Source: Chitinophagales bacterium (GTDB lineage: Bacteria; Bacteroidota; Bacteroidia; Chitinophagales; Saprospiraceae). Taken from it: 64,000 bases of DNA. Of the stretch, positions 1-7,567 are shown in pieces (position 1 is the first letter of the stretch; each line of letters starts with the position of its first letter). The position numbers and the translations under genes are program-made. The notes below the pieces were generated by a model, which saw only the letters and a program-made list of their open reading frames with translations, did not search any database and was not told the DNA's origin. The stretch spans positions 1-64,000 of the forward strand of contig JAAFJY010000020.1 of the NCBI GenBank assembly GCA_013299105.1, in the 5' to 3' direction.

Positions 1-67
1 CCGAAAACGTGGAGAAGCTGTTCATGCTTCGAGCAACTTGCTTGGCTAAACGATGGGGAATCTTCAT
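1..67 (-). CDS. 5' end of an unidentified ORF, cut by window edge
   Basis: An ATG at 65-67 on the minus strand opens a frame of 22 codons (MKIPHRLAKQ...) with no stop before the window edge. It begins 17 bases after the frame-restored stop codon of the RHS fragment, which is where immunity or orphan-tip genes often sit. The piece is too short to assign a family, and it could be chance coding. Confidence 0.3.
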   Translation of the reverse strand, partial: MKIPHRLAKQVARSMNSFSTFS

Positions 68-89
68 GGATAATTTCTGCAAATTATCC
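68..89. repeat. Perfect 9-bp inverted repeat at the end of the RHS fragment
   Basis: GGATAATTT and AAATTATCC are separated by four bases. The hairpin overlaps the stop codon (84-86) that the RHS frame would use if its frameshift were repaired, and it ends directly before the ATG of the next ORF. There is no T-run after it, so a terminator is not clear. Confidence 0.4.
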
Positions 90-130
90 TTCATTTAGTG
101 GGGGACAAATGGAAACTGCACCCATTCCAT

Positions 131-2047
131 TCAAAGTTTCTGTAGATGTTGGCATACTTGAGTTTTGAAATGCGAACTGTCTACGATACGCCACTTGCTC
201 CGTTGACAAATAATCATCGGTTGAATTACTTTTTTTCCCCCATTAGCAATAATAATTCCTTTAAGTATTTGATAAGCATGAACTAATTCATGAACTAAAA
301 TTGCTGATCCGCCTCCGTAATCTATTTGTATCTGGCCTTGAGTATTCTTATATGTTAGGGCTTCGGGTTGATCAGAAGAAATGTTGAAAGTAACAGAAAT
401 CTCCTTGCTCTTCCCTAAAATGTCTAATTCTACAATTGAAGACTCTACCTCTTTTTGCTGAGCTTCAGCTTCTGATAATCTAGATTGCAACTTATCAAGT
501 TTACTCTTCTTTTTCTCATCGGACAATTTGGTATCGGAAGAGATTCTCTCTTTTTCACTATTTAATCGGTTGACAGTATTATCCAACTCCTTTTTCCTCG
601 ATTTTAAGTCCGAACCTAAAGATTGTGCAGTGGCTGCATCAGCAGCAGTTGCCCATTCCATACCATTAGGATCCCAATATATCATTGGATTATTCCCAAC
701 ATAAGCAAATCCCGATAAATTAATATACTTCTGAGCTTTAGGATCCACTCCATTCCATCTCCCCACAGCCGCATCATACCATCGCGCCCCATAATCATTC
801 CACCCCAACCCAAAGTCATCATTGAGCTCCTTCCCGTTGTACAAATACCGATTATCCCGACTCGCCCCGTCATTCTGCACCCAAGGCCCCTCAAAACCCA
901 GCCCAAAGGCGTAATAATGCTGCTCCTGCAAGACCTCATTCGTAGCAGCGCTGCCCGTGATGTCAAGTACCCCATCACCATCGCGATCGGTGATCACCAC
1001 GCGGGTATTGCCCAGGTGATCTTTGATGTTGTACTCCCGCCGCCAGGAAATGGTAGTCGATACCTCCGCATTGACGTTGAAATAACGCCCTTCGGGGTGG
1101 AAAACGCTCTCCACTCGCTTGCTGCCCGTACCATTTTGGCGGTACTCAATACCTCCTGCCAGGTAGTCCTGCACATAGGTAACACTACCGTTGGTTCGTA
1201 CCGTTTTGCGCAGCTTCGTGCCTGCGGCATCGTACAAAAACTCGATGCTGTTGTTGCCGCTGAACGTGATCAGCGTGGGTAAATTTAGGTGATTATACGT
1301 TATCGCGCTGGCATTTTTGTAATTATTTTTATTGAGGTTGCCATTTATGTCATAGGTCATGGCATTATTGGTAGCCCCTTGCCCATTGGGGTTGAAGCCC
1401 CTGGCCGTAGCACCAGTGGTGGTCACGGCATCCTGGATGCGGTGTACACGATTGGTATTGCTGGTATAGGTATAAGTCAGGTTGTCGATCTGGCCGTAGG
1501 TGCAGGTGCTGCCGTTTTGGTAGTAGCCCGTGCGTTGCAGGGTTTGGATGTTGCCACGCAGGTCGTAGGTGAGGCTTTCGTTGTACTTGTTGCTATTCGT
1601 GATGCTGCCTGCGTCGCTGTATTCGTTGAAGGTGGCGCTGCTCAGGCGGTTCAGGTAGTCGTAAGCATAGCTATATATATGCGTCTCGCGGCCCCGGATG
1701 CGATAAGCGAGTTGGGCGATGTTGCCTGCTTTTTGGATACTGCCAGCTACGCCACCAAAGGTGTTGTCGTAGCGGATGTCCATGTAGAAGGCATCGCTGG
1801 TTTCGTTGTAAACTGTACGGGTAGGCGTAGCGGGGTTGGGCATGCTGGGGCTGCACAGGGTGGGCACGCCCACGGTAGCGCTGTTGGCGTAGGTGTTGAT
1901 ACCCGTGAGCCAGCCTTGGGCGTTGTAGCTGTAGTCCACGCTTTGCAGCCAGCCCCATACGGTAACGGGCTGCTGGTTAGAGTGTAGGTTTTTTTCGATC
2001 AGCTCGTCGCGGTGGTTGTAGTTGTATTCAGCAATGTGCGAGCCCAC
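131..2047 (-). CDS. RHS/YD-repeat protein, C-terminal fragment with metallopeptidase-like tip; truncated and frameshifted
   Basis: This is the 3' portion of an RHS (rearrangement hotspot) polymorphic-toxin gene. YD repeats fill residues 1 to about 400. The conserved RHS core follows at about 403-465, with the blocks YNGKELNDDFGLGWNDYGAR and GNNPMIYWDPNGMEW. A Lys/Glu-rich probable coiled coil spans about 475-540, and the variable tip contains HELVH at 586-590, a zincin-type HExxH zinc site. The GTG at 2047 is only the first start codon in the open frame. RHS-like coding runs back to about 2086 (GRRTNFITTIGG), where it meets foreign sequence, so the N-terminal cage and any secretion signal are missing. 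After HELVHAYQILKG the frame probably shifts in a G5A7 run (230-241). The alternative frame ends at 84 and reads like the rest of the peptidase. It is probably a displaced toxin cassette and may not be expressed. Confidence 0.8.
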   Translation of the reverse strand: MGSHIAEYNYNHRDELIEKNLHSNQQPVTVWGWLQSVDYSYNAQGWLTGINTYANSATVGVPTLCSPSMPNPATPTRTVYNETSDAFYMDIRYDNTFGGVAGSIQKAGNIAQLAYRIRGRETHIYSYAYDYLNRLSSATFNEYSDAGSITNSNKYNESLTYDLRGNIQTLQRTGYYQNGSTCTYGQIDNLTYTYTSNTNRVHRIQDAVTTTGATARGFNPNGQGATNNAMTYDINGNLNKNNYKNASAITYNHLNLPTLITFSGNNSIEFLYDAAGTKLRKTVRTNGSVTYVQDYLAGGIEYRQNGTGSKRVESVFHPEGRYFNVNAEVSTTISWRREYNIKDHLGNTRVVITDRDGDGVLDITGSAATNEVLQEQHYYAFGLGFEGPWVQNDGASRDNRYLYNGKELNDDFGLGWNDYGARWYDAAVGRWNGVDPKAQKYINLSGFAYVGNNPMIYWDPNGMEWATAADAATAQSLGSDLKSRKKELDNTVNRLNSEKERISSDTKLSDEKKKSKLDKLQSRLSEAEAQQKEVESSIVELDILGKSKEISVTFNISSDQPEALTYKNTQGQIQIDYGGGSAILVHELVHAYQILKGIIIANGGKKVIQPMIICQRSKWRIVDSSHFKTQVCQHLQKL

Positions 2048-2094
2048 CCCGCCGATGGTGGTGATGAAGTTGGTGCGGCGGCCTGCTCGAAGTC

Positions 2095-2396
2095 ATGGAA
2101 CGATTACTACAACTCGATTTTGCCCAACTCTAAATCGTCATGGGCGTGGTGAGAGACAAAGACCTCGGCAAAATGCTCGATCTTTTCCCTAAAAACGCCA
2201 ACTACTATTTTGCCAACCTCGATATTCCAAGAGGATTAGAAGCTAAAGACTTGCAGGCTTGAGCCCAAGGAAAAGGCTTAAGAGGCAGACTTATTCTTCC
2301 GTACACAATGCCTTGAAAGAGGCCAAGCGCTATGCCCAGCCAGATGATTTGATCTGTGTGGGCGGTAGTACATTTGTGGTGACGGAGGTGATTTAG
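2095..2396 (+). pseudogene. folC: Decayed 3' end of folC (folylpolyglutamate/dihydrofolate synthase)
   Basis: The plus strand encodes the C-terminal tail typical of FolC: MERLLQLDFAQL, a stop, IVMGVVRDKDLGKMLDLFPK, then NANYYFANLDIPRGLEAKDLQA, a stop, AQGKGLRG. After a one-base frame change it continues QTYSSVHNALKEAKRYAQPD and DLICVGGSTFVVTEVI, then a stop at 2394-2396. Two in-frame stops and a frameshift mean it cannot give a working enzyme. The motifs IVMG.V.DKD, IPR.L and D.I.VGGSTFVV.EV are those of the FolC C-terminal domain. The remnant begins exactly where RHS similarity ends, so a rearrangement joined the two. Its stop overlaps the stop of the convergent phosphatase gene. A functional folC is presumably elsewhere in the genome. 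Confidence 0.8.
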
Positions 2397-4030
2397 TGTT
2401 TCAAACTCAACCCAATCCCCTGCACTGGCGTACCCGTAGAGCCATTCGGCGGGTTGATGCACAACCAATCAGCCACCGTGGCGGCAATGTCGTGTACATA
2501 AGTTGGGGCTTTGGTGCTGCCTGGCATGATTTTCCAACCGTAAAACAAGAGTGGTACATGGGTGTCGTACTCGTATCCTACGCCGTGGGTCACCCCTTTT
2601 GGGTAATTATAATTGAGGTAGCCTGGCTCCAGGCTGTACAAGATGTCGCCAGAACGTTTGTGGTAGTAATTGGCTTCGAGCAAATTGCGTCGCAACCCAG
2701 AGCAAGTGCTCAAACTTTGATTGGTAGGCACCACCGTGCAGGCAAGTGAGGGTTGTTTCAGCAAAAACTCAACAGTGGCTCGCTCTACCTCGCTCCGCTC
2801 CAAGCGCCCCGGGCGAAAAGCACTTTCTCTGAAAAACAATTCTTGTTCGCGAAAAATGGGTACCAATTTTTCTACCCCAAACAAGTGATGGAGGTGCTCG
2901 TTCAACTTTTCCTGGATCATCGGTCCCAGGGCCATTTGCTTCACGTACTTGCGGTCGCTCATGTACTGGGTATTGTAGGGCGCACCATGGTCGGCGCTCA
3001 GAAAAACCAGGTATTGCCCCTCTCCTACTTTGGTATCCAGAAATTTCAAAAAATCTGCCAATTCCAGGTCCAAACGCAGGTAAGTATCTTCAGCCTCGAT
3101 TGAACTAGTCCCAAACAAGTGCCCAACATAGTCCGGCGAAGAAAAACTGACCGCCAGCAGGTCCGTGAATTGATCTTGTCCCAATTTTTCCTGTACCAAG
3201 GCTTCACGGGCAATCTCCAAGGTCAGGCTATTGCCCCAGGGCGAAGAGGGTAAATTTTGGAACTCGCGGTTGCGCGGGTCTTTGATCGCGTGTGGGAAAA
3301 CGGGTTTTTCCTCGTGGCTGTATTTGCCTTCGTAAGGGCTGTCATCAGGGTCGCTTTCGCTGTATTGGGCGATGGGCAAAAGGGTAGTCCAAGGCTTTTC
3401 AAGGTAGGCCTGTGGAAGTTTTCGCTCGTTGAATTGCTGTACCCAGGCCGGCAAAGTTTGGGTATAAAAAGTAGAAGTCACAAAATTCCCACTTTTTGAA
3501 TCAAACCAATAAGTGCCATCCGAAAAGAAGCCCGCTGGAAAAATCGAAGACCGGTCTTTCAACGAAACCCCAATGACTTTCGAGCGGTGGTTGGTCGCCA
3601 GCTTGAGCTCATCGCCCAGGGTGGTCACTTGCAAATTGCGCGGCGACATGTGCAAACCTGGATTGGTAGGCGCACCAACGGCTTGTACCGTGGTATCTTC
3701 AGCGCAATACACGATGCGCTCCAAGGCTCGGCTGTACCAATTGTTCGACACAATGCCATGCACCGATGGTGTAGTTCCAGTGTAAATGGTGGCATGACCC
3801 GGCCCGGTTTCAGTAAAAGCATAACCATAGTGGTTGTTGCGGCAATTGAAGCCTTGGTTGACCAGGCGTTTGAAGCCGCCAGCGCTGTATTTGTCCCAGT
3901 AACGGTACAAATAATCGTAGCGCATTTGGTCCACTACGATGCCCACCACCAGCTTAGGGCGATCATTGGGCGTTTGGGCAAGCAGCGAAAAGTGACCAAT
4001 ACAAAACAGGACGCAAAGTAAAATTCTCAT
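2393..4030 (-). CDS. pafA: PafA-like alkaline phosphatase (type I phosphodiesterase/NPP-fold)
   Basis: This is a secreted monoesterase of the alkaline phosphatase superfamily that releases phosphate from organic phosphate esters in the periplasm or outside the cell. The start is set at the internal ATG at 4030 because MRILLCVLFCIGHFSLLAQ is a signal peptide, and the open frame before it (to 4105) is not protein-like. Visible motifs match PafA of Flavobacteriia: VVGIVVDQMRYDY (metal Asp), TETGPGHATIYTG (nucleophile Thr), the Asn in SNNW, SLKDRSSIFPAG (the Lys/Arg pair typical of PafA), SPDYVGHLFG (Asp/His metal ligands), LSADHGAP (Asp-His) and YDTHVPLLFYG (His). About 545 residues is the normal length. 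It stands alone, convergent with the folC remnant and divergent from the gene at 4302. Confidence 0.93.
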   Translation of the reverse strand: MRILLCVLFCIGHFSLLAQTPNDRPKLVVGIVVDQMRYDYLYRYWDKYSAGGFKRLVNQGFNCRNNHYGYAFTETGPGHATIYTGTTPSVHGIVSNNWYSRALERIVYCAEDTTVQAVGAPTNPGLHMSPRNLQVTTLGDELKLATNHRSKVIGVSLKDRSSIFPAGFFSDGTYWFDSKSGNFVTSTFYTQTLPAWVQQFNERKLPQAYLEKPWTTLLPIAQYSESDPDDSPYEGKYSHEEKPVFPHAIKDPRNREFQNLPSSPWGNSLTLEIAREALVQEKLGQDQFTDLLAVSFSSPDYVGHLFGTSSIEAEDTYLRLDLELADFLKFLDTKVGEGQYLVFLSADHGAPYNTQYMSDRKYVKQMALGPMIQEKLNEHLHHLFGVEKLVPIFREQELFFRESAFRPGRLERSEVERATVEFLLKQPSLACTVVPTNQSLSTCSGLRRNLLEANYYHKRSGDILYSLEPGYLNYNYPKGVTHGVGYEYDTHVPLLFYGWKIMPGSTKAPTYVHDIAATVADWLCINPPNGSTGTPVQGIGLSLKH

Positions 4031-4147
4031 AGCGAATGTGGCGTTGAATGCTGCCAAGGTAAGGTGAAAAGCAAACTTGCACAGCTTTTCTAACAAATTT
4101 AGCATACAGTTAATCTGCCAAATGTCTATTTTCGCCTCGCATTTAGT

Positions 4148-4272
4148 GAGCGTAAAAAAATAAAGTGATCCAATTTGGGTTTAGCGAAAAAAAATAAACA
4201 ACTGACTGTAAGGAAGTAGTGTTCTTTTTTCACTAAACCTCAGAAACAAATTGGAGTGCTTTATTTTAGCTC
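4148..4272 (-). repeat. MITE-like inverted-repeat element, copy A
   Basis: This 125 bp element is bounded by GAGCGTAAAAAAATAAA and TTTATTTTAGCTC. It is the reverse complement of copies at 7414-7537 and 15279-15415. Shared blocks are the terminal GAGC..TAAAATAA, the sub-terminal GGTTTAGC/TG-A-run, the centre ACTACTTCCTT..A.TCAGTTG.TTA, and the other arm TTTTTTCGC.AAACCCAAAT. Each end is an imperfect inverted repeat of the other over about 45 bases. It lies in the divergent interval between pafA and the next gene and so could affect their promoters. No protein is encoded and no clear target duplication is seen. Confidence 0.75.
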
Positions 4273-4301
4273 TATTACTGATTGTAGCAAAAAGAGTTAT
4301 C

Positions 4302-4826
4302 ATGTTGGAATCTGTCTTGGACATCCTGAAATATACCATCCCTGCGCTGATCGTTTACCTGGTTGTGCATACTTTGATCAAGAATTTTTTTTCCCAGCAA
4401 TCTCAATTGAAAGCTTTGGAAATCAAGGCCAAGAGTCAAGAATCTACCCTGACCCTCCGCTTGCAAGCCTTAGAGCGCATGTCCTTGTTTTGTGAGCGCA
4501 TCAGCCCAGGAAACTTGCTGTTGCGCCTGGCTCCTGATGGCTTGAGTGTGGGAGAATACCGAGTGGTTCTGATGATGGCCATTCGACAGGAGTACGAGCA
4601 CAACATCACTCAACAAGTTTATTTGTCAGACAAACTTTGGCAAATCATCAAACTAGGCAGCGACGACATTGTAAGCATGATCAACCTGGCCGCTGAAGAA
4701 TTGGACCCCAAAGCGGATGCGCGATTGTTGAGAGAAAAATTGTTTCAATTCCTCGATGCAAGGGGAGCAACGGGGGCCGATCAAGCACAAAGAGCGATCA
4801 AAACTGAGGCGGGAAGTTTGTTTTAA
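4302..4826 (+). CDS. Conserved membrane-anchored protein of unknown function
   Basis: This 174-residue protein begins MLESVLDILKYTIPALIVYL, giving one N-terminal membrane helix at about 8-28. A charged cytoplasmic region rich in Leu, Gln and Glu follows, predicted mainly helical. The ATG at 4302 is preferred over the upstream ATG at 4251 because it puts the helix at the N-terminus in the usual way and the extra residues fall next to repeat copy A. The pattern resembles a Bacteroidota-specific family of unknown function (I think DUF7935, from memory and not checked). No catalytic motif is visible. It is transcribed away from pafA and ends at the hairpin at 4900. Confidence 0.7.
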   Translation: MLESVLDILKYTIPALIVYLVVHTLIKNFFSQQSQLKALEIKAKSQESTLTLRLQALERMSLFCERISPGNLLLRLAPDGLSVGEYRVVLMMAIRQEYEHNITQQVYLSDKLWQIIKLGSDDIVSMINLAAEELDPKADARLLREKLFQFLDARGATGADQAQRAIKTEAGSLF

Positions 4827-4899
4827 GCACTTAAAGGTTCCGTGTTTCAACTTCGACAACATTTTTGCAATTTGCACCCTCAGCTCTGATGACAAGCAA

Positions 4900-4935
4900 A
4901 AACGCGGACCCAGCCCTAAAGCCAAATCCGCGTTT
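4900..4935. terminator. Hairpin between convergent genes
   Basis: AAACGCGGA at 4900-4908 pairs with TCCGCGTTT at 4927-4935, with an 18-base loop. It sits between the 3' ends of the gene at 4302-4826 (+) and the ATPase at 4960-6519 (-). A/T runs flank both sides, so it could act as a bidirectional terminator. Confidence 0.5.
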
Positions 4936-4959
4936 CACAGCGTATAATAAAATTACAGA

Positions 4960-6519
4960 TTACCTCCGCCGACGCCCCCCAAGGCCCAAGACTGACAACA
5001 AGCCCCGCGTCAACTCGCGGGTCAAGGTCCCACCAATTTGTTTGACGGTAGGGCTGCGCAAGATGTCTTCTACGAAGCTGCGCTCGCCGCGTTGAGTGCG
5101 GCTGGATTGCTTGCTGGCTTTCTCGATTTCTTCGCGGCGGGTTTGCTGCATTTCCTCTTCCTTGGCGTATTCCATTTTCCGAGTCAGGATTTCAGCAGCG
5201 CTTTCGCGGTTGATTTCTTCGTCATACTTGGCTTTCAAGCGCGAACGGTCAACGATGTTGTCAATCTCACTGTCGCTGAGCACATCCATGCGCGATTGTG
5301 GCGCGCGCATCAGGGTGTATGCCAGGGGTGTTGGGATGCCTTTTTCGTTCAAAACCGTGACCAAGGCTTCACCGGTACCAAGCTGGGTCAGCAGTTCATC
5401 CACCTGGTAATATTCGGTGATCGGAAAGTTCTCGGCGGCCAACTTGATCGCTTTGCGGTCTTTGGCCGTAAATGCGCGAAGTGCATGCTGCACTTTCAGC
5501 CCCAATTGGCTCAGCACCACGTCGGGCACATCCACCGGATTTTGGGTGATAAAAAACACCCCCACTCCTTTGGAACGGATGAGTTTGATGATCACTTCGA
5601 TTTGGTCCAACAAGGCGTCAGAAGCTTCATTAAAAACCAAGTGCGCTTCGTCGATGAAAATGCAGAGCTTAGGCTTATCAGCGTCGCCTTGTTCGGGCAA
5701 GGTGCTGTAAATTTCAGCCAACATCTGGATCATGAACGTCGAAAACAGCTTAGGACGGTCCTGGATGTCGGTCAAACGGATGATCGATACCACCCCGTGA
5801 CCATTTTGGTCGGTGCGACAGAGGTCTTCCACTTCAAATGAAGGCTCGCCGAAGAAAATGGTGGCTTTTTGCTGCTCCAACTCCACGATCTTGCGCAGGA
5901 TATTGCCCGCTGAAACCGTATTGATCGTACCATATTTGGATTCAATGTCCGCTTTGCCATCGCCACTGATCCACTGGATGACCTTGCGCAGGTCTTCGAG
6001 GTCCACGAGAGGAATGTTGTTGTCGTCGCAATACTGGAAAATCACCGCCAGGATACCCGACTGCGCATCCGACATTTCCATCAGGCGTGAAAAAAGTACC
6101 GGGCCGAATTCAGTCACGGTGGCCCTTAGCCTGGCCCCTTTTTCATTGGACAAAGTTAAAAAATCAACTGGATTACCTGCGGCTTGGAAAGGGATGCCGA
6201 TTTTGGCATGGCGTTCCTCGATGCGAGCATTGCTGGCACCGGGCATGGCAATCCCGCTGAGGTCGCCTTTGATGTCCATGAGCAAAACGGGAACTCCGTT
6301 TTCAGACAATTGTTCGGCCAGTACTTGCAGCGATTTGGTTTTACCCGTACCCGTAGCCCCGCTGATGAGGCCATGGCGGTTGAACATGCGCAGCGGAGCA
6401 CGAACGGTCAAGCCGGGAATCGACTCGCCATCCAGCACTGCTCCACCCAAGGGAATAGAAGGTCCTGAAAATGTATAACCAGCAGTCAGTTCTTCAATAA
6501 ACTGTTCTTTTTTTGCCAT
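4960..6519 (-). CDS. HerA-like ATPase, DUF853/YjgR family
   Basis: This 519-residue P-loop ATPase is of the HerA/FtsK-like class annotated as DUF853 or helicase HerA C-terminal domain (YjgR in E. coli). Walker A is GATGTGKT at residues 54-61, and Walker B is in KLCIFIDEAHLVF at about 285. The stretch LIRSKGVGVFFITQNPVDVP is the sensor-like block typical of the family. The C-terminus is Lys/Glu-rich and ends in a basic GLGGRRRR tail. HerA proteins form hexameric rings that move DNA or protein, but YjgR-type members have no settled role. No NurA-like nuclease lies beside it. The start codon is followed directly by the expected N-terminus, MAKKEQFIEELTAG. Confidence 0.9.
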   Translation of the reverse strand: MAKKEQFIEELTAGYTFSGPSIPLGGAVLDGESIPGLTVRAPLRMFNRHGLISGATGTGKTKSLQVLAEQLSENGVPVLLMDIKGDLSGIAMPGASNARIEERHAKIGIPFQAAGNPVDFLTLSNEKGARLRATVTEFGPVLFSRLMEMSDAQSGILAVIFQYCDDNNIPLVDLEDLRKVIQWISGDGKADIESKYGTINTVSAGNILRKIVELEQQKATIFFGEPSFEVEDLCRTDQNGHGVVSIIRLTDIQDRPKLFSTFMIQMLAEIYSTLPEQGDADKPKLCIFIDEAHLVFNEASDALLDQIEVIIKLIRSKGVGVFFITQNPVDVPDVVLSQLGLKVQHALRAFTAKDRKAIKLAAENFPITEYYQVDELLTQLGTGEALVTVLNEKGIPTPLAYTLMRAPQSRMDVLSDSEIDNIVDRSRLKAKYDEEINRESAAEILTRKMEYAKEEEMQQTRREEIEKASKQSSRTQRGERSFVEDILRSPTVKQIGGTLTRELTRGLLSVLGLGGRRRR

Positions 6520-6553
6520 TTCTTGTGCGGTTTTTTGGCGTAAAATGTTGCAA

Positions 6554-6670
6554 GGGGCGACAAAAAAATAAATTGTTCATTTTGCCAAAGGATAAGATAA
6601 GTAAACGGTTCATTTTAAGTGTCTTATCTTATCCTTTGGCTTAAACAAAATGAATAGTTATTTTTGCCCC
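6554..6670. repeat. Palindromic intergenic element with a perfect 17-bp stem
   Basis: A 117 bp imperfect palindrome begins GGGGC and ends GCCCC. Its inner stem is perfect over 17 bases, CCAAAGGATAAGATAAG at 6585-6601 and its complement at 6623-6639, with a 21-base loop. The outer arms also match imperfectly (AAAAATAA..TTCATTTTG on each side). It fills most of the gap between the divergent DUF853 and Uma2 genes. Its sequence differs from the three-copy element at 4148, 7414 and 15279. Confidence 0.75.
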
Positions 6671-6792
6671 ACTACCAAGGCATAAATGTAACGATGGAAT
6701 GTTGAGTTTGCAAGGGCTCGATGGAAGAATTCTATAAACATGGGGCTTGTTTTATCGCCTAAACTCACCTATTTTTATGCAAATTTTTGAAA

Positions 6793-7398
6793 ATGGCAAT
6801 CGACTCAATCAAGGATTTGGATTTAGAGAAGCAGTATTCTTATGCAGATTACCTCCATTGGCAGTTCCAGGAGCGCGTAGAACTGATCAAGGGCAAATTA
6901 TTCAAAACGAGCCCTGCTCCAAATACTTTTCATCAACGCATCACGCTTCGCTTATCCAGCGAGATATATGTTTATTTGGCCAAAAAAAATGGACCTTGCG
7001 AAGTTTTCGCCTCTCCTTATGATGTGCGTTTAACCAAAAAACAAAACAACAAGGACGTTGAGATTACAACTGTAGTCCAACCTGATGTCTGTGTAGTTTG
7101 TGATCCTAGTAAAATTGACGAAAAAGGCTGCCTGGGCGCACCGAACTGGATCATTGAAGTACTTTCTCCAGGTAACACACACAAAGAAATGCGTGAAAAA
7201 TTCAGCGTTTACGAAGAAAATGAGGTGAAAGAATATTGGTTGATCCACCCCGCCGATCAGGCTTTACAAATATACTTGCTGGATGAGCGCAGTAAAAAAT
7301 ACCAAGGCTTGCAACCAATGGTAGCTGGGCAAATTGCCCGTTCCTACACTTTGCCCGAACTGGAAATTGATTTGGCCCAGATTTTCTACAATCCCTAA
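6793..7398 (+). CDS. Uma2 family PD-(D/E)XK nuclease-fold protein
   Basis: This protein of about 201 residues belongs to the Uma2 (DUF820) family, a restriction-endonuclease-like fold expanded in cyanobacteria and some Bacteroidota, with uncertain biological role. Family landmarks are visible: RVELIKGKLF near the N-terminus, FASPYDVRL, VQPDVCVV (active-site Asp), PNWIIEVLSPGN (Glu of the E-x-L/I element), and KFSVYEENEVKEYWLI. The ATG at 6793 is chosen over an in-frame TTG at 6787. It is a single gene between the palindromic element at 6554-6670 and repeat copy B, with no partner gene, so a mobile-DNA or regulatory role is only a guess. Confidence 0.88.
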   Translation: MAIDSIKDLDLEKQYSYADYLHWQFQERVELIKGKLFKTSPAPNTFHQRITLRLSSEIYVYLAKKNGPCEVFASPYDVRLTKKQNNKDVEITTVVQPDVCVVCDPSKIDEKGCLGAPNWIIEVLSPGNTHKEMREKFSVYEENEVKEYWLIHPADQALQIYLLDERSKKYQGLQPMVAGQIARSYTLPELEIDLAQIFYNP

Positions 7399-7413
7399 AA
7401 ATTTGCTTTGTTT

Positions 7414-7537
7414 GAGCTAAAATAAGGTAAACAAATTTGCATTAAAGGTTTAGCAAAAAAAGAACACTACTTCCTTTCAATCAGTTGCTTATCTTTTTTC
7501 GCCAAACCCAAATCCGTTTACCTCATTTTTTACGCTC
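7414..7537 (+). repeat. MITE-like inverted-repeat element, copy B
   Basis: This 124 bp element runs from GAGCTAAAATAAGGTAAAC to GTTTACCTCATTTTTTACGCTC. The two ends are near-perfect inverted repeats of each other, with GGTTTAGCAAAAAAAG and CTTTTTTCGCCAAACC as inner arms. The middle ACACTACTTCCTTTCAATCA is shared with copies A and C. It occupies the gap between Uma2 and sbcD and ends 30 bases before the sbcD start, so it may carry the sbcD promoter. Confidence 0.75.
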
Positions 7538-7567
7538 CCTTACTTTGGAGCCAGATCACCAAACCAC

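Noticed and set aside
1289-1987. 232-residue plus-strand open frame opposite the RHS gene
   Set aside because: It is the mirror of RHS codon bias (Val/Gly/Ala-rich) with no start context or domain.
5038-5841. 267-residue plus-strand open frame opposite the DUF853 ATPase
   Set aside because: It lies wholly antisense to a well-supported gene and has no recognisable motif.
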